Assembly: GCF_013204795.1 (NCBI RefSeq)
Contig: NZ_JABMKW010000020.1
Span: 620,001 to 684,000 of the forward strand
Direction of reading: 5' to 3'
DNA from: Pedobacter panaciterrae
GTDB taxonomy: Bacteria > Bacteroidota > Bacteroidia > Sphingobacteriales > Sphingobacteriaceae
DNA length: 64,000 bases
Part shown: one piece after another, positions 28,203 to 36,674 of the stretch
Numbering within the stretch: the first letter of the stretch is position 1
Layout: each line of letters starts with the position of its first letter
Program-made: the position numbers and the translations under genes
Notes under the pieces: model-generated
What the model was told of the DNA's origin: nothing
What the model saw: only the letters and a program-made list of their open reading frames with translations
Database searches by the model: none

Positions 28203-29552
28203 TTAAAGTAAAAGCTTGCTTGCTAAACCCAGCAGCAGCAAAAATCCGAAAACATCTGTAAATGTTGTAATAATTATTGAAGAAGCAATGGCCGGATCAA
28301 TTCCAACCCGCTTTAAAATTAATGGAATACCTGCTCCTGTTATGCCGGCTATTAACAAATTACCTGTCATAGCCAGAAAAATCACCAATCCAAGCATTGG
28401 ATTAGAATCAAAAAACACGGCAAATAAAAATACAATTAAGCCTGTTACGGCACCGTTAATAAGACCTACGGTAACCTCTTTCAATACTGTTCTGTATGCC
28501 TGGTTATCCGTAAGGTCGTATAGTGAAATCCTTCTCACGGTTACAGCAAGTGCCTGAGTAGCTGCATTACCGCCCATTCCGGCAATAATTGTCATGTAAG
28601 CAGGCAATACTTCAATTAGCTTAATAGTGGGCTCAAAATGACGGATAACCCCAGAAGCGAGAAACGCCGTTCCTAGATTCAATATCAACCATGGTAAACG
28701 CGATTTCACAGCCTCAACCCAGTTACCACTTAGTTCCTCATCTTCCGATACCCCTGATATTTTTAAGATATCCTCAGTATTTTCATCCTCTAAAACATCA
28801 ATAACATCATCAAACGTTACACGTCCTAGCAATTTCATGTCATTGTCTAAAACCGGAATACTGGTAATGTTGTATTGAGAAATAAGCCGGGCAACCTCTT
28901 CCTGATCTGTATCCGGATGTACCCATGCAACCTCAGCTTTAACAAGCTCTGTTATTTTTACATTTCCTTTGGCTTTAATGATGTCCTTTAAAGAAACAAT
29001 CCCCTGAAAAGTATTTTCATCGTCTATTACATAAACAGTATAAAACTCTTCAATCTCTTCGCTTTGGCGGATAATTTCATCAATAGCGTCCTTTTTGGTC
29101 AGGTTTAAATTTATACGGATAAACTCCGTGTTCATCAAACCACCGGCAGTTTCTTCGTGGTAACTTAACAAGTTACGGATGCTCGAGGCATCATCTTCAC
29201 TCAGATCTCCAAGAATTTCTTTCTGTTCGTGTTCCTCCAGTTGAGATATGATGTCTGTAGCATCATCATAATCCAATTCCTCAACAATCTCTGTCCGCTT
29301 ATCGGGATGCAACTGAAGCAAAAGTTCTTCAGGATGCGACTCCTCGTGCATCTCTGAGATGACTTCTGAAGCGATTTCTACCGATAAAAGGTTGATAATG
29401 CGCTGCTTGTCCTCTTTAGCTAAACTTTCAAATAAGATCGCAATTTCAGACGCGTGATATTCTTCGAGAATAACCTTTAGTTCCTCATCACTACCGCCTA
29501 AAGCAGCCTTAATCTTAGATACGTCTGTTTTGTCTAGATCGAAAGATTGCAT
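28203..29552 (-). CDS. mgtE: MgtE-type magnesium transporter/channel
   Basis: 449 aa. The N-terminal superhelical MgtE_N domain (about 1-130, [20 protein letters not shown]) is followed by a CBS pair (about 135-255, with [23 protein letters not shown]) and a C-terminal membrane domain of five segments with [17 protein letters not shown] and [17 protein letters not shown], which contains the conserved acidic pore residue context. The CBS module senses cytosolic Mg2+ and gates the channel. A CorA-type transporter is immediately upstream, 27 nt away. Confidence 0.93.
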   Translation of the reverse strand: MQSFDLDKTDVSKIKAALGGSDEELKVILEEYHASEIAILFESLAKEDKQRIINLLSVEIASEVISEMHEESHPEELLLQLHPDKRTEIVEELDYDDATDIISQLEEHEQKEILGDLSEDDASSIRNLLSYHEETAGGLMNTEFIRINLNLTKKDAIDEIIRQSEEIEEFYTVYVIDDENTFQGIVSLKDIIKAKGNVKITELVKAEVAWVHPDTDQEEVARLISQYNITSIPVLDNDMKLLGRVTFDDVIDVLEDENTEDILKISGVSEDEELSGNWVEAVKSRLPWLILNLGTAFLASGVIRHFEPTIKLIEVLPAYMTIIAGMGGNAATQALAVTVRRISLYDLTDNQAYRTVLKEVTVGLINGAVTGLIVFLFAVFFDSNPMLGLVIFLAMTGNLLIAGITGAGIPLILKRVGIDPAIASSIIITTFTDVFGFLLLLGLASKLLL

Positions 29553-29579
29553 AAGCCGCTAAGGTAAGAATAATCAGTC

Positions 29580-30701
29580 CTATTTAAACCATCCTTTACG
29601 CCAGAAATATATGATTTGTGCTACTGCAATAAGGCCCATACCAATCATAGTATATAAATATCCATGGGCAGCATACAATTCAGGCATATTTTTAGGCAGT
29701 AATTTACCCGTAAGTGGATCCTGTATGGCAAAATTCATTCCGTATATCCCTGCAATAAATGTTAAAGGAATAAAGATGGATGAGATAATAGTAAGTACTT
29801 TCATGATCTCATTCATTCTATTACTGATCATTGATAAGTACATATCCAGGTTACTGATAGATATCTCTTTTAAGGACTCTACAACATCAATAATCTGTAT
29901 GCAATGATCATAAGCATCTTTAATATAGAGCTTCGTTTGATCGCTAACTAAAGGACTATCACTTCTCAGGATATCATTTAACTTATCCCTTTCGGGCCAT
30001 ACCACTCTACGAATTCCAATCAGGTTTCTTTTAATCATCTGAGTATCGAACATCACCGTTTTATCAGGTTTATCAAACAAACGGTCTTCAATAGCATCCA
30101 AATCCTCTCCCCATGAACCTAAAATCACGAAATAAGTATCAACTATAATATCCATCAGGGCATACATCAAATAGCTGCTACCAGCTATCCTTATGTTACC
30201 TTTTCCGCCTTTTAACCTCGATCTAATAGGTTCGAGGCAATCCTCGTAATTTTCCTGAAGCGTAAATAATGCATTATCTGTAAGTAAAAATGACACCTGA
30301 ACATTATCCAGATCTTTATTTTCATCAAAATGGAGCATTCTGCTTACCGCATAATCATAACTACCATACTCCTCAAACTTTGGTCGCTGATAAGTACGCG
30401 TAATATCTTCTAAGACAAGTTTATTTACATTAAAATCAGTGGATAAGGTTTCAAACATCGCTAACGAATCAAACCCCTTAATTTCAATCCAAAACGTAAA
30501 ATTCTTATCAGAAACAATTTGAGCTACATTATTTAAGGAACTAAGCTCCTTAACCTCATAATGTTCAGCATTGTATTTATACAACCTAATTACAGGTTTT
30601 AAGGCATTTTCATCAATGTATATAACACCAGGACTAGATCCAGCAGCTGGCAGCGAATATTTTTTGTGCTTATGATGTTTACGTTTTGCTTGTTTACTCA
30701 T
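29580..30701 (-). CDS. corA: CorA-family magnesium/cobalt transporter
   Basis: 373 aa. A large N-terminal cytoplasmic domain ends in a long helix (about 255-300), then two C-terminal membrane segments. The selectivity motif GMN is present in GIYGMNFAI. The C-terminal tail is basic (RKGWFK). Pentameric inner-membrane Mg2+ channel. It starts one base after the WbqC gene stop and is followed by mgtE, giving an unusual CorA-MgtE tandem. Confidence 0.92.
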   Translation of the reverse strand: MSKQAKRKHHKHKKYSLPAAGSSPGVIYIDENALKPVIRLYKYNAEHYEVKELSSLNNVAQIVSDKNFTFWIEIKGFDSLAMFETLSTDFNVNKLVLEDITRTYQRPKFEEYGSYDYAVSRMLHFDENKDLDNVQVSFLLTDNALFTLQENYEDCLEPIRSRLKGGKGNIRIAGSSYLMYALMDIIVDTYFVILGSWGEDLDAIEDRLFDKPDKTVMFDTQMIKRNLIGIRRVVWPERDKLNDILRSDSPLVSDQTKLYIKDAYDHCIQIIDVVESLKEISISNLDMYLSMISNRMNEIMKVLTIISSIFIPLTFIAGIYGMNFAIQDPLTGKLLPKNMPELYAAHGYLYTMIGMGLIAVAQIIYFWRKGWFK

Positions 30702-30702
30702 A

Positions 30703-31317
30703 CTACATATATGATTTGGATTGTGGTCCCTGGTTAAACAACAAGTCTACAATACTTAAATTTGGCTTAAACCCTTCCCTATCGTCAAAAACTTGAAAAT
30801 AAGGCTTATATACCGTATTATCATCTACGTTTTTAAAATGTATTTTATTAGTCCTGTAGTCTAATTCAGGAGCAATATCATCAATATATTCAGAAGTAAA
30901 ATTAAGTTTTACATCCTTTTTTAACTGTTTCAATAACCATTCCAATAGCTCAAGGTTATAATCAAAAAGAAATTCAAATTTATTATGATAAAAACGGGCA
31001 AACTCATCCTCGTAAAATTCGAAATAAGCTGAATTGCGATAGCAGCTTTCAAGGCTCTTCCAATGAAGCCTTTGCCAGTTAAAATCATTACTTATTTTAA
31101 CATCTTTAACCTTTGTATGGACTTTATTACCTCTAATAACAGGCACAATAAGATCCAAACTTCCATTCGGCGAGTATATTCTAGCTCTGTTTCTATAGGT
31201 CTGTTTAGGGAAATGCTCTTCCTTTTCAATCAAAAAGTTACCATCAAAGTCTTTTAAACCAGAAAAATAACTGATAGGTGGAAGATAAAAAAGTGGGAAT
31301 ATAGCTGAACTTTGCAT
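30703..31317 (-). CDS. WbqC-family protein
   Basis: 204 aa from the chosen ATG. The long upstream extension in the same frame runs back across the divergent acyltransferase gene and is rejected. WbqC features are FPLFYLPPISYFSGL, NRARIYSPNGSLDLIVPV, and DFNWQRLHWKSLESCYRNS. Members are proposed to modify sugars in surface polysaccharide synthesis; the reaction in this organism is unknown. It is divergent from an acyltransferase-glycosyltransferase pair, which fits envelope work, and is the first gene of the run leading into corA, mgtE and bioB. Confidence 0.82.
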   Translation of the reverse strand: MQSSAIFPLFYLPPISYFSGLKDFDGNFLIEKEEHFPKQTYRNRARIYSPNGSLDLIVPVIRGNKVHTKVKDVKISNDFNWQRLHWKSLESCYRNSAYFEFYEDEFARFYHNKFEFLFDYNLELLEWLLKQLKKDVKLNFTSEYIDDIAPELDYRTNKIHFKNVDDNTVYKPYFQVFDDREGFKPNLSIVDLLFNQGPQSKSYM

Positions 31318-31326
31318 CTGATAATT

Positions 31327-31334
31327 TATGTTTG
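31327..31334 (+). promoter_or_regulatory. -7 box for the acyltransferase gene
   Basis: TATGTTTG, exact TAnnTTTG, 21 nt before the ATG at 31356. It excludes the TTG at 31332 as a start because that codon would lie in the promoter. Confidence 0.5.
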
Positions 31335-31355
31335 CATTCTCAATTCGCCAAATTA

Positions 31356-32240
31356 ATGATAAAAAAAAGCTTTTCTTATACAGGAATATTTTTTTTGAAC
31401 TTTTTGTCTCTGCTCCCAACCTCTTTGTTGTATTTCTTTGCGGCACTACTATACTATCCGCTATATTATATTCTAGGCTACCGTAAAAAAGTTGTTCGCC
31501 AGAACCTGGTCAATTCCTTTCCTCAAAAGAGCATTGAAGAGATTATTAAAATTGAGAAAGCGTACTACAGACACTTTACGCGGCTCGTTCTCGAAACAAT
31601 AAAAATGGCTTCCATTTCTGAATCAGAACTTAAAAAACGTGTTAAGTTTAACAACCTTCAAATAGTAGAACAACACGTTAAAAATGGCCAAAGCATATTA
31701 GCGTGTACAGGGCATTACTGCAATTGGGAATGGGGTATGCTGGCGCTCAGTTTAACGCTTTGCCCCCAGAGCTACGTGATTTTTAAGCCAATCAACAATG
31801 AACTTTTTGACAGCTGGTTCTATAAAATGAGAACCAGATTTGGCAATCGGTTTATTGCTATGAAACAAACACTTAGAGTATTAGCATCTACCAGGAATGA
31901 GCTCACTATGTTTTGTTTTGCCAACGATCAAACACCTGTTGGACACGAAATACAATACTGGCTCCCTTTCCTCAATCAGCGTACACCTGTGTTACTTGGA
32001 TTAGAAAAAATAGCCTTACAAACCAACAGGCCAGTAATCTATTTCAAAATGAAACATATAAAAAATGGTTATTATGAGGTAGATTGCGAGACAATTTGCA
32101 ACGACCCAAGTAAAACTACCGAACATCAAATTACCGACATGAGTTTCAATATCCTTGAAAATATGATCAATGAAAACCCCGCCTACTGGTTATGGAGCCA
32201 TAGGCGATGGAAACACAATAAACACGAAAACGCAGGATAA
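31356..32240 (+). CDS. Lipid A biosynthesis-type lysophospholipid acyltransferase
   Basis: 294 aa, LpxL/HtrB family. The N-terminal membrane segment (TGIFFLNFLSLLPTSLLYFF) precedes the catalytic H(X4)E motif HYCNWE in ACTGHYCNWEWGM. Later conserved blocks are FANDQTP, PVLLGLEKIAL and the C-terminal YWLWSHRRWK. It transfers a secondary acyl chain to lipid A precursors or a related lipid. The ATG is preferred over TTG eight codons upstream. The glycosyltransferase start codon follows its stop directly. Confidence 0.88.
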   Translation: MIKKSFSYTGIFFLNFLSLLPTSLLYFFAALLYYPLYYILGYRKKVVRQNLVNSFPQKSIEEIIKIEKAYYRHFTRLVLETIKMASISESELKKRVKFNNLQIVEQHVKNGQSILACTGHYCNWEWGMLALSLTLCPQSYVIFKPINNELFDSWFYKMRTRFGNRFIAMKQTLRVLASTRNELTMFCFANDQTPVGHEIQYWLPFLNQRTPVLLGLEKIALQTNRPVIYFKMKHIKNGYYEVDCETICNDPSKTTEHQITDMSFNILENMINENPAYWLWSHRRWKHNKHENAG

Positions 32241-33257
32241 ATGGAACCAAGTGTAGCAGTAGTGATCTTGAATTGGAATGGGCAGGCTTTGCTTCAGCAA
32301 TTTTTACCCGGTGTAATTCAATCTAAGTACGGTAATTTACAATTAATAGTTGGCGACAATGCTTCTACTGATAATTCAGTTGAGTTTGTTCGTACCAACT
32401 ACCCTAATATCAGGATCATACAAAACGACGCCAATTACGGATTTGCAGAAGGATACCGTAAAATACTAGAGCAGGTAGATGCCGAATATTACGTGCTTTT
32501 AAATTCAGATGTAGAAGTTCCAGAAAACTGGATACAGCCAGTTATAGATATGATGCAAACGGACAGTAGTATTGCCGTTGCCCAGCCTAAAATAAAATGG
32601 CAAAAAAACAGAAAAGAGTTTGAATATGCCGGTGCAGCCGGAGGTTACCTTGATCTTCACGGATTTCCATTCTGCAGAGGCAGACTCTTTGAGACAGTTG
32701 AATCAGACTTTGGTCAGTACAACGATTCAAGTGAGATATTCTGGGCCAGTGGAGCTGCCCTCTTTATAAAAAGCAAGCAATGGAAAGAAGTTGGCGGTCT
32801 GGACCCTGATTTCTTTGCCCACATGGAAGAAATTGACCTCTGCTGGCGCTTAAAAAACCTCGGTTACAAGGTGGTTTACTGTGCCGATGCAGAAGTATAC
32901 CATGTTGGTGGTGGGACTTTAAGCGCAAATAATCCTTATAAAACCTATTTAAACTTCAGAAATAACCTGATTATACTTCAAAAGAACCTGCCAATAGGCG
33001 ATGCGTATTCAAGGATATTTATTAGAATGTGTATAGATTTTGTAGCCTGGATCCATTTTTTGCTACAAGGAAAAACAGATTTTGCTTTTGCCATTAACAA
33101 AGCCCATTTTCATTTCCTTAAAAGCCTATCAGCCAACGCAAAGAAAAGAACAGCTAAACAGATCAGCTTTCAAAAACACGTTGGTCAGTATCCATCAAGT
33201 ATTGTGTATGCCTATTTTATACAGAAAATCAGGTTTTTTAGTCAGCTAAAAATTTAA
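32241..33257 (+). CDS. Glycosyltransferase family 2 (rhamnosyltransferase-like)
   Basis: 338 aa. The GT-A fold motifs are VVILNWNGQALL, IVGDNASTDNS, the metal-binding LNSDVEVPENW and the catalytic-region GLDPDFFAHMEEIDLCWRLKN. The C-terminal part is helical with one hydrophobic stretch. It likely adds sugars to a surface polysaccharide or glycolipid; donor and acceptor unknown. It abuts the acyltransferase stop codon without a gap, so the two are cotranscribed. No terminator follows; the dispersed repeat at 33285-33379 lies downstream. Confidence 0.88.
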   Translation: MEPSVAVVILNWNGQALLQQFLPGVIQSKYGNLQLIVGDNASTDNSVEFVRTNYPNIRIIQNDANYGFAEGYRKILEQVDAEYYVLLNSDVEVPENWIQPVIDMMQTDSSIAVAQPKIKWQKNRKEFEYAGAAGGYLDLHGFPFCRGRLFETVESDFGQYNDSSEIFWASGAALFIKSKQWKEVGGLDPDFFAHMEEIDLCWRLKNLGYKVVYCADAEVYHVGGGTLSANNPYKTYLNFRNNLIILQKNLPIGDAYSRIFIRMCIDFVAWIHFLLQGKTDFAFAINKAHFHFLKSLSANAKKRTAKQISFQKHVGQYPSSIVYAYFIQKIRFFSQLKI

Positions 33258-33284
33258 ACGATAATCACAGATTGCTTAAAACTG

Positions 33285-33379
33285 CCGTCATCCCGAGGAA
33301 TCGAGGGATCTCTTGGCCATGCTAATTTGCTCGCAACTACTTACTGATCAAGAGATTTCTCCTATCGTCGAAATGACGG
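33285..33379. repeat. Dispersed inverted repeat, copy R1
   Basis: Starts CCGTCATCCCGAGG and ends CGTCGAAATGACGG, with inner AGGGATCTCTTG/CAAGAGATTTCTCCT arms. Located between convergent genes. Same family as R2-R4 in this window. Arms are imperfect. Confidence 0.75.
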
Positions 33380-33445
33380 TGTGTGTAACAGCATGGCGGA
33401 ATGTTGTGCAATAACATCAACATCAACCCTTTTTCTACACCAATA

Positions 33446-34414
33446 TCAATCCTTTTTCTCAGGAACAAACGATATTGCCCCTTCCCTGCTTGCTACACTC
33501 ACAATTGCTTTGTAAATATAATCGCAAACCAGTTTTTCACCGGCTATATTGATATGAGCAATATCATCCTCCGGCGTATGGTACTGAGGATGCCCTCCAG
33601 TATGAAAACCTAATACTGAAATGTTCTTTTTATAAAATGATACATGATCCGAGCCACCAACATCATAAGCAATTACAATCGGGTTAATTCCCACCTGTGG
33701 GCCCAGACTTTTCATTAAATCCATACCACCATCAAAAGAAGCTGCACCACCCATATATAATTGCTTTTCAGCATTCATTCTGCCCACCATATCCATATTC
33801 AGCATCAGCTTAATCGCGGATAAAGGAATCAATGGATGCTCAACAAAATATTTGGATCCCAATAAACCTTGCTCCTCGGCACCAAAAGCAATTATAAGCA
33901 CACTGCGTTTTAAATCTTTTCTGTTGGCCGACAATTTCTCTGCAATTTCCAGTAATGCAGCCGTACCACTCGCATTATCGTCGGCACCAAGGTGTATACC
34001 AACAGTATCCGGCTTTTTAGACGAAGGTCCACCCATTCCCAAATGATCATAATGTGCGCCAAGCACAATAAATTCATGCTTTAAAACCGGATCACTACCT
34101 TCAATAAAACCCACAACATTCTGGGTTTTAACTCTTGGGGTATCTGTCACCCCTTTTTTCACCCGTATTTTAGCAATAAATTCCTGAACATAACTACCAT
34201 TAACAGGCTTAATACCAGCCTTTTTAAAGTCTTTAATCAGATAACTTACAACCTTTTTGTTTTCTTTAGTTCCAGGGAAACGGCCAGCCATTTTTGGCGA
34301 AGCAAGAAATGAGATATGACCCAGGATCTCTTTTTCAGTAACATCAGTTTGTGCAACAGCGCCAAAACCTATAGCCGAACAAACGGCCATCAATAAACAA
34401 ATTTTAATCTGCAT
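33446..34414 (-). CDS. Secreted M28-family zinc aminopeptidase
   Basis: 322 aa with a Sec signal (KICLLMAVCSAIGFGAVAQ). M28 zinc ligands are ordered His-Asp (GAHYDHLG, HLGADDNASG), Glu-Glu (GAEEQGLLGS), Asp (LNMDMVGRM) and His (SDHVSFY). This co-catalytic di-zinc fold removes N-terminal residues from peptides in the periplasm or outside. Five bases separate it from aroQ upstream, so the two are one transcript despite unrelated roles. Confidence 0.9.
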   Translation of the reverse strand: MQIKICLLMAVCSAIGFGAVAQTDVTEKEILGHISFLASPKMAGRFPGTKENKKVVSYLIKDFKKAGIKPVNGSYVQEFIAKIRVKKGVTDTPRVKTQNVVGFIEGSDPVLKHEFIVLGAHYDHLGMGGPSSKKPDTVGIHLGADDNASGTAALLEIAEKLSANRKDLKRSVLIIAFGAEEQGLLGSKYFVEHPLIPLSAIKLMLNMDMVGRMNAEKQLYMGGAASFDGGMDLMKSLGPQVGINPIVIAYDVGGSDHVSFYKKNISVLGFHTGGHPQYHTPEDDIAHINIAGEKLVCDYIYKAIVSVASREGAISFVPEKKD

Positions 34415-34419
34415 GCTTT

Positions 34420-34839
34420 CTAGCCCTTTAACAGACTTTCAATTGCCAGTCTGTAACCATCCATCCCAAATCCCGTTAATACGCCTCTACAGTTCTTACC
34501 TGTAAGTGAAACATGTCTGTACTCCTCTCTTGCATAAATATTAGAGATATGAACTTCAATTACAGGCGTTTTAATAGCTGCAATTGCATCAGCAATAGCT
34601 ACAGAAGTATGCGTATAAGCGCCACCATTAAGTACAATACCATCATAATCAAACCCAACCTCATGCAGTTTATTTACAAGCTCACCCTCAACATTACTCT
34701 GATAATAATCAATCTCAATGATGCTATACATTTCACGCAATTGCGGAATATATTGATCAAAGCTTAAATTTCCATAAATACCAGGCTCCCTAACCCCTAA
34801 AAGGTTTAAATTTGGGCCGTTAATAATTTGTATCTTCAT
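34420..34839 (-). CDS. aroQ: 3-dehydroquinate dehydratase, type II
   Basis: 139 aa, the usual size of the dodecameric type II enzyme of the shikimate pathway. Motifs are INGPNLNLLGVREPGIYG (with catalytic Tyr22), LNGGAYTHTSVA, EVHISNIYAREEYRH and a C-terminal GFGMDGYRLA. A complete promoter (TTTC, 19 nt, TAAGTTTG) ends five bases before the ATG, so the mRNA is probably leaderless. It is divergent from xerD. Confidence 0.95.
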   Translation of the reverse strand: MKIQIINGPNLNLLGVREPGIYGNLSFDQYIPQLREMYSIIEIDYYQSNVEGELVNKLHEVGFDYDGIVLNGGAYTHTSVAIADAIAAIKTPVIEVHISNIYAREEYRHVSLTGKNCRGVLTGFGMDGYRLAIESLLKG

Positions 34840-34844
34840 CAGTT

Positions 34845-34875
34845 CAAACTTAAAGCTAAAAACTTACATCAGAAA
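34845..34875 (-). promoter_or_regulatory. aroQ promoter, -33/-7 type
   Basis: Minus strand TTTC (34875-34872), 19 nt, TAAGTTTG (34852-34845). The box ends five bases from the aroQ start codon. Same -33 variant and spacing as the ffs promoter. Confidence 0.65.
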
Positions 34876-34883
34876 ATTTTTGT

Positions 34884-35783
34884 GTGATTAATAACCCCTA
34901 TTTAAAATCGTTTAAAGACTATCTAAAACTGGAGCGCTCGCTGTCCGGCAACTCTATTGATGCCTATCTTACCGATATCGATAAGTTGTTCCAGTACTTC
35001 GACTCTATAAATAAACACACTAATTTAAAGGATGTTACAAGTAACGACTTAAAGTTATTTATCACATGGATAAATGAACTCGGAATGCTCCCAAGCACAC
35101 AAGCCAGAGTAATATCAGGCCTAAAGTCGTTCTTTAGTTTCCTGTTATTGGAGCAGATCATTACTATAGATCCTACAGCCCTGTTAGAATCACCCAGGTT
35201 ATCACGTAAGCTACCTGATACGCTCAACATTATCGAAATCAACCAATTAATTGAGGCCATAGATGCATCCAAACCAGATGGGATGCGAAACAAAGCAATC
35301 CTTGAAGTACTCTACGGATGCGGACTAAGGGTTACAGAACTTATCAGTTTAAGAATATCCAATATACATTACGAAAGCGAGTACATAAAGGTAATTGGAA
35401 AAGGAAATAAAGAGCGTATAGTGCCAATTGGGGCCAGTGCCTTAAAATTCATTAAAATCTATATAGAAGAATCCAGGGTACATATTAGCATTAAGAAAGG
35501 ATTTGAAGACTACATCTTTCTAAATCGTGGCGGAACCGGTTTATCAAGAATCTCCGTTTTTACCATGATCAAAGCTTTAGCTTTAAAGGCGGGAATAAAA
35601 AAGAGCATCAGTCCGCATACCTTCAGGCATTCATTTGCTACCCATTTAATAGAAGGCGGTGCCGATTTAAGAGCGGTGCAGGAAATGCTGGGTCATTCAA
35701 GCATTACTACCACCGAAATCTATACACATCTGGATAGAGATTATCTAAAAGGAATCATTACGGAGTTTCATCCCCGAAGCTAA
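34884..35783 (+). CDS. xerD: Site-specific tyrosine recombinase XerD
   Basis: 299 aa, full length for XerC/D. The N-terminal SAM-like core-binding domain (about 1-90) is followed by the catalytic domain with Arg149 (GCGLRVTE), HxxR at 245-248 (HTFRHSF), His271 (LGHSSI) and nucleophile Tyr280 (IYTHLD). It resolves chromosome dimers at dif. The start codon is GTG, since no ATG fits the family N-terminus. The 3' end overlaps the convergent prmC by 39 nt. A resident chromosomal recombinase, not evidence of an integrated element. Confidence 0.93.
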   Translation: MINNPYLKSFKDYLKLERSLSGNSIDAYLTDIDKLFQYFDSINKHTNLKDVTSNDLKLFITWINELGMLPSTQARVISGLKSFFSFLLLEQIITIDPTALLESPRLSRKLPDTLNIIEINQLIEAIDASKPDGMRNKAILEVLYGCGLRVTELISLRISNIHYESEYIKVIGKGNKERIVPIGASALKFIKIYIEESRVHISIKKGFEDYIFLNRGGTGLSRISVFTMIKALALKAGIKKSISPHTFRHSFATHLIEGGADLRAVQEMLGHSSITTTEIYTHLDRDYLKGIITEFHPRS

Positions 35784-36626
35784 AACCATCCTGTCTTTGC
35801 CCTGCATATCTTTTCTTAACTCTATGTTTATAAATGATTTATCATACAACATTTGTACTGTCTCTTTACCTAAATATTCATTAATCTCGAAACACAAAAG
35901 ACCATTCTCATTCAAATTACGAAGTGCAAATTCTGCAATTGCCTCATAAAATATCAAAGGCTCTTCATTAGATACAAACAGGGCTAAATGAGGCTCGTTT
36001 TCCAATACATTTTTATGCATAGCCTTTTGCTCTTCCATTGTAATGTAAGGTGGGTTACTCACTATCACATCGTACATTTCAGTACTTTTATAGCTCAGAA
36101 TATCCGCATGAATAAAGTTAATTTCAGCATTATTTAGCTGCGCATTCTCGCTGGCAATTGCCAAAGCACTTTCTGAAACATCAATAGCACTTACTTTAAA
36201 GTTATCCAGGTTCTTTTTCAGTGAAATGGCGATACAACCGCTCCCGGTACCAATATCCAAAATACTACCATTCTTAAGCGTTTTAGACTGATCTGAACCA
36301 CATCTTTCTATAACCCAATCAACCAGCTCTTCTGTTTCCGGTCGCGGAATCAATACAGCGCCACTAACTTTAAAAGTTAAACCATAAAAAACAGTATCCC
36401 CAATAACATATTGCAAAGGCTCACCGGTTTTCAATCTGCTCAATGCCAGTAAATACTCATTATACTTAACATCCTCTATTTCAGCATCTGCATTTAGCAT
36501 CAATTGGCTCCTATTGAAACCAGAAATATGCTCCACAGTAATATTGAAAATAGAAATTATTTCCTGTTCATCGTAAATGGCTATTAACTCATTCGTAAAA
36601 TGATGCAATAATTGCTTTAAATTCAT
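35745..36626 (-). CDS. prmC: Release factor glutamine methyltransferase
   Basis: 293 aa from the ATG that follows its -7 box. The extra upstream codons in the same frame overlap ribD and are rejected. It methylates the Gln of the GGQ motif in RF1 and RF2. Visible features are the N-terminal helical domain, IPRPETEELVDW, the SAM-binding ILDIGTGSGCIAI and the catalytic VSNPPYI. It is convergent with, and overlaps, xerD by 39 nt. Confidence 0.94.
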   Translation of the reverse strand: MNLKQLLHHFTNELIAIYDEQEIISIFNITVEHISGFNRSQLMLNADAEIEDVKYNEYLLALSRLKTGEPLQYVIGDTVFYGLTFKVSGAVLIPRPETEELVDWVIERCGSDQSKTLKNGSILDIGTGSGCIAISLKKNLDNFKVSAIDVSESALAIASENAQLNNAEINFIHADILSYKSTEMYDVIVSNPPYITMEEQKAMHKNVLENEPHLALFVSNEEPLIFYEAIAEFALRNLNENGLLCFEINEYLGKETVQMLYDKSFINIELRKDMQGKDRMVLASGMKLRNDSF

Positions 36627-36631
36627 GCTAT

Positions 36632-36670
36632 GCAAAAGTAAGTAAATCGAACAATATACCTTACTTTTGC
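36632..36670. promoter_or_regulatory. Palindromic overlapping divergent promoters of prmC and ribD
   Basis: GCAAAAGTAAG, 17 nt, CTTACTTTTGC: a perfect 11-bp inverted repeat. Each arm contains an outward-facing TACTTTTG (exact TAnnTTTG). The rightward box (36662-36669) ends five bases before the ribD ATG; the leftward box (36640-36633) ends six bases before the prmC ATG. Where the -33 of each promoter should be, the opposite -7 box lies, so the two polymerase sites overlap. Confidence 0.65.
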
Positions 36671-36674
36671 TGTA

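Noticed and set aside
34884-35783. XerD as evidence of a mobile element or integron
   Set aside because: Length, motifs and housekeeping neighbours fit the chromosomal dimer-resolution recombinase; no attachment repeats or cargo are present.
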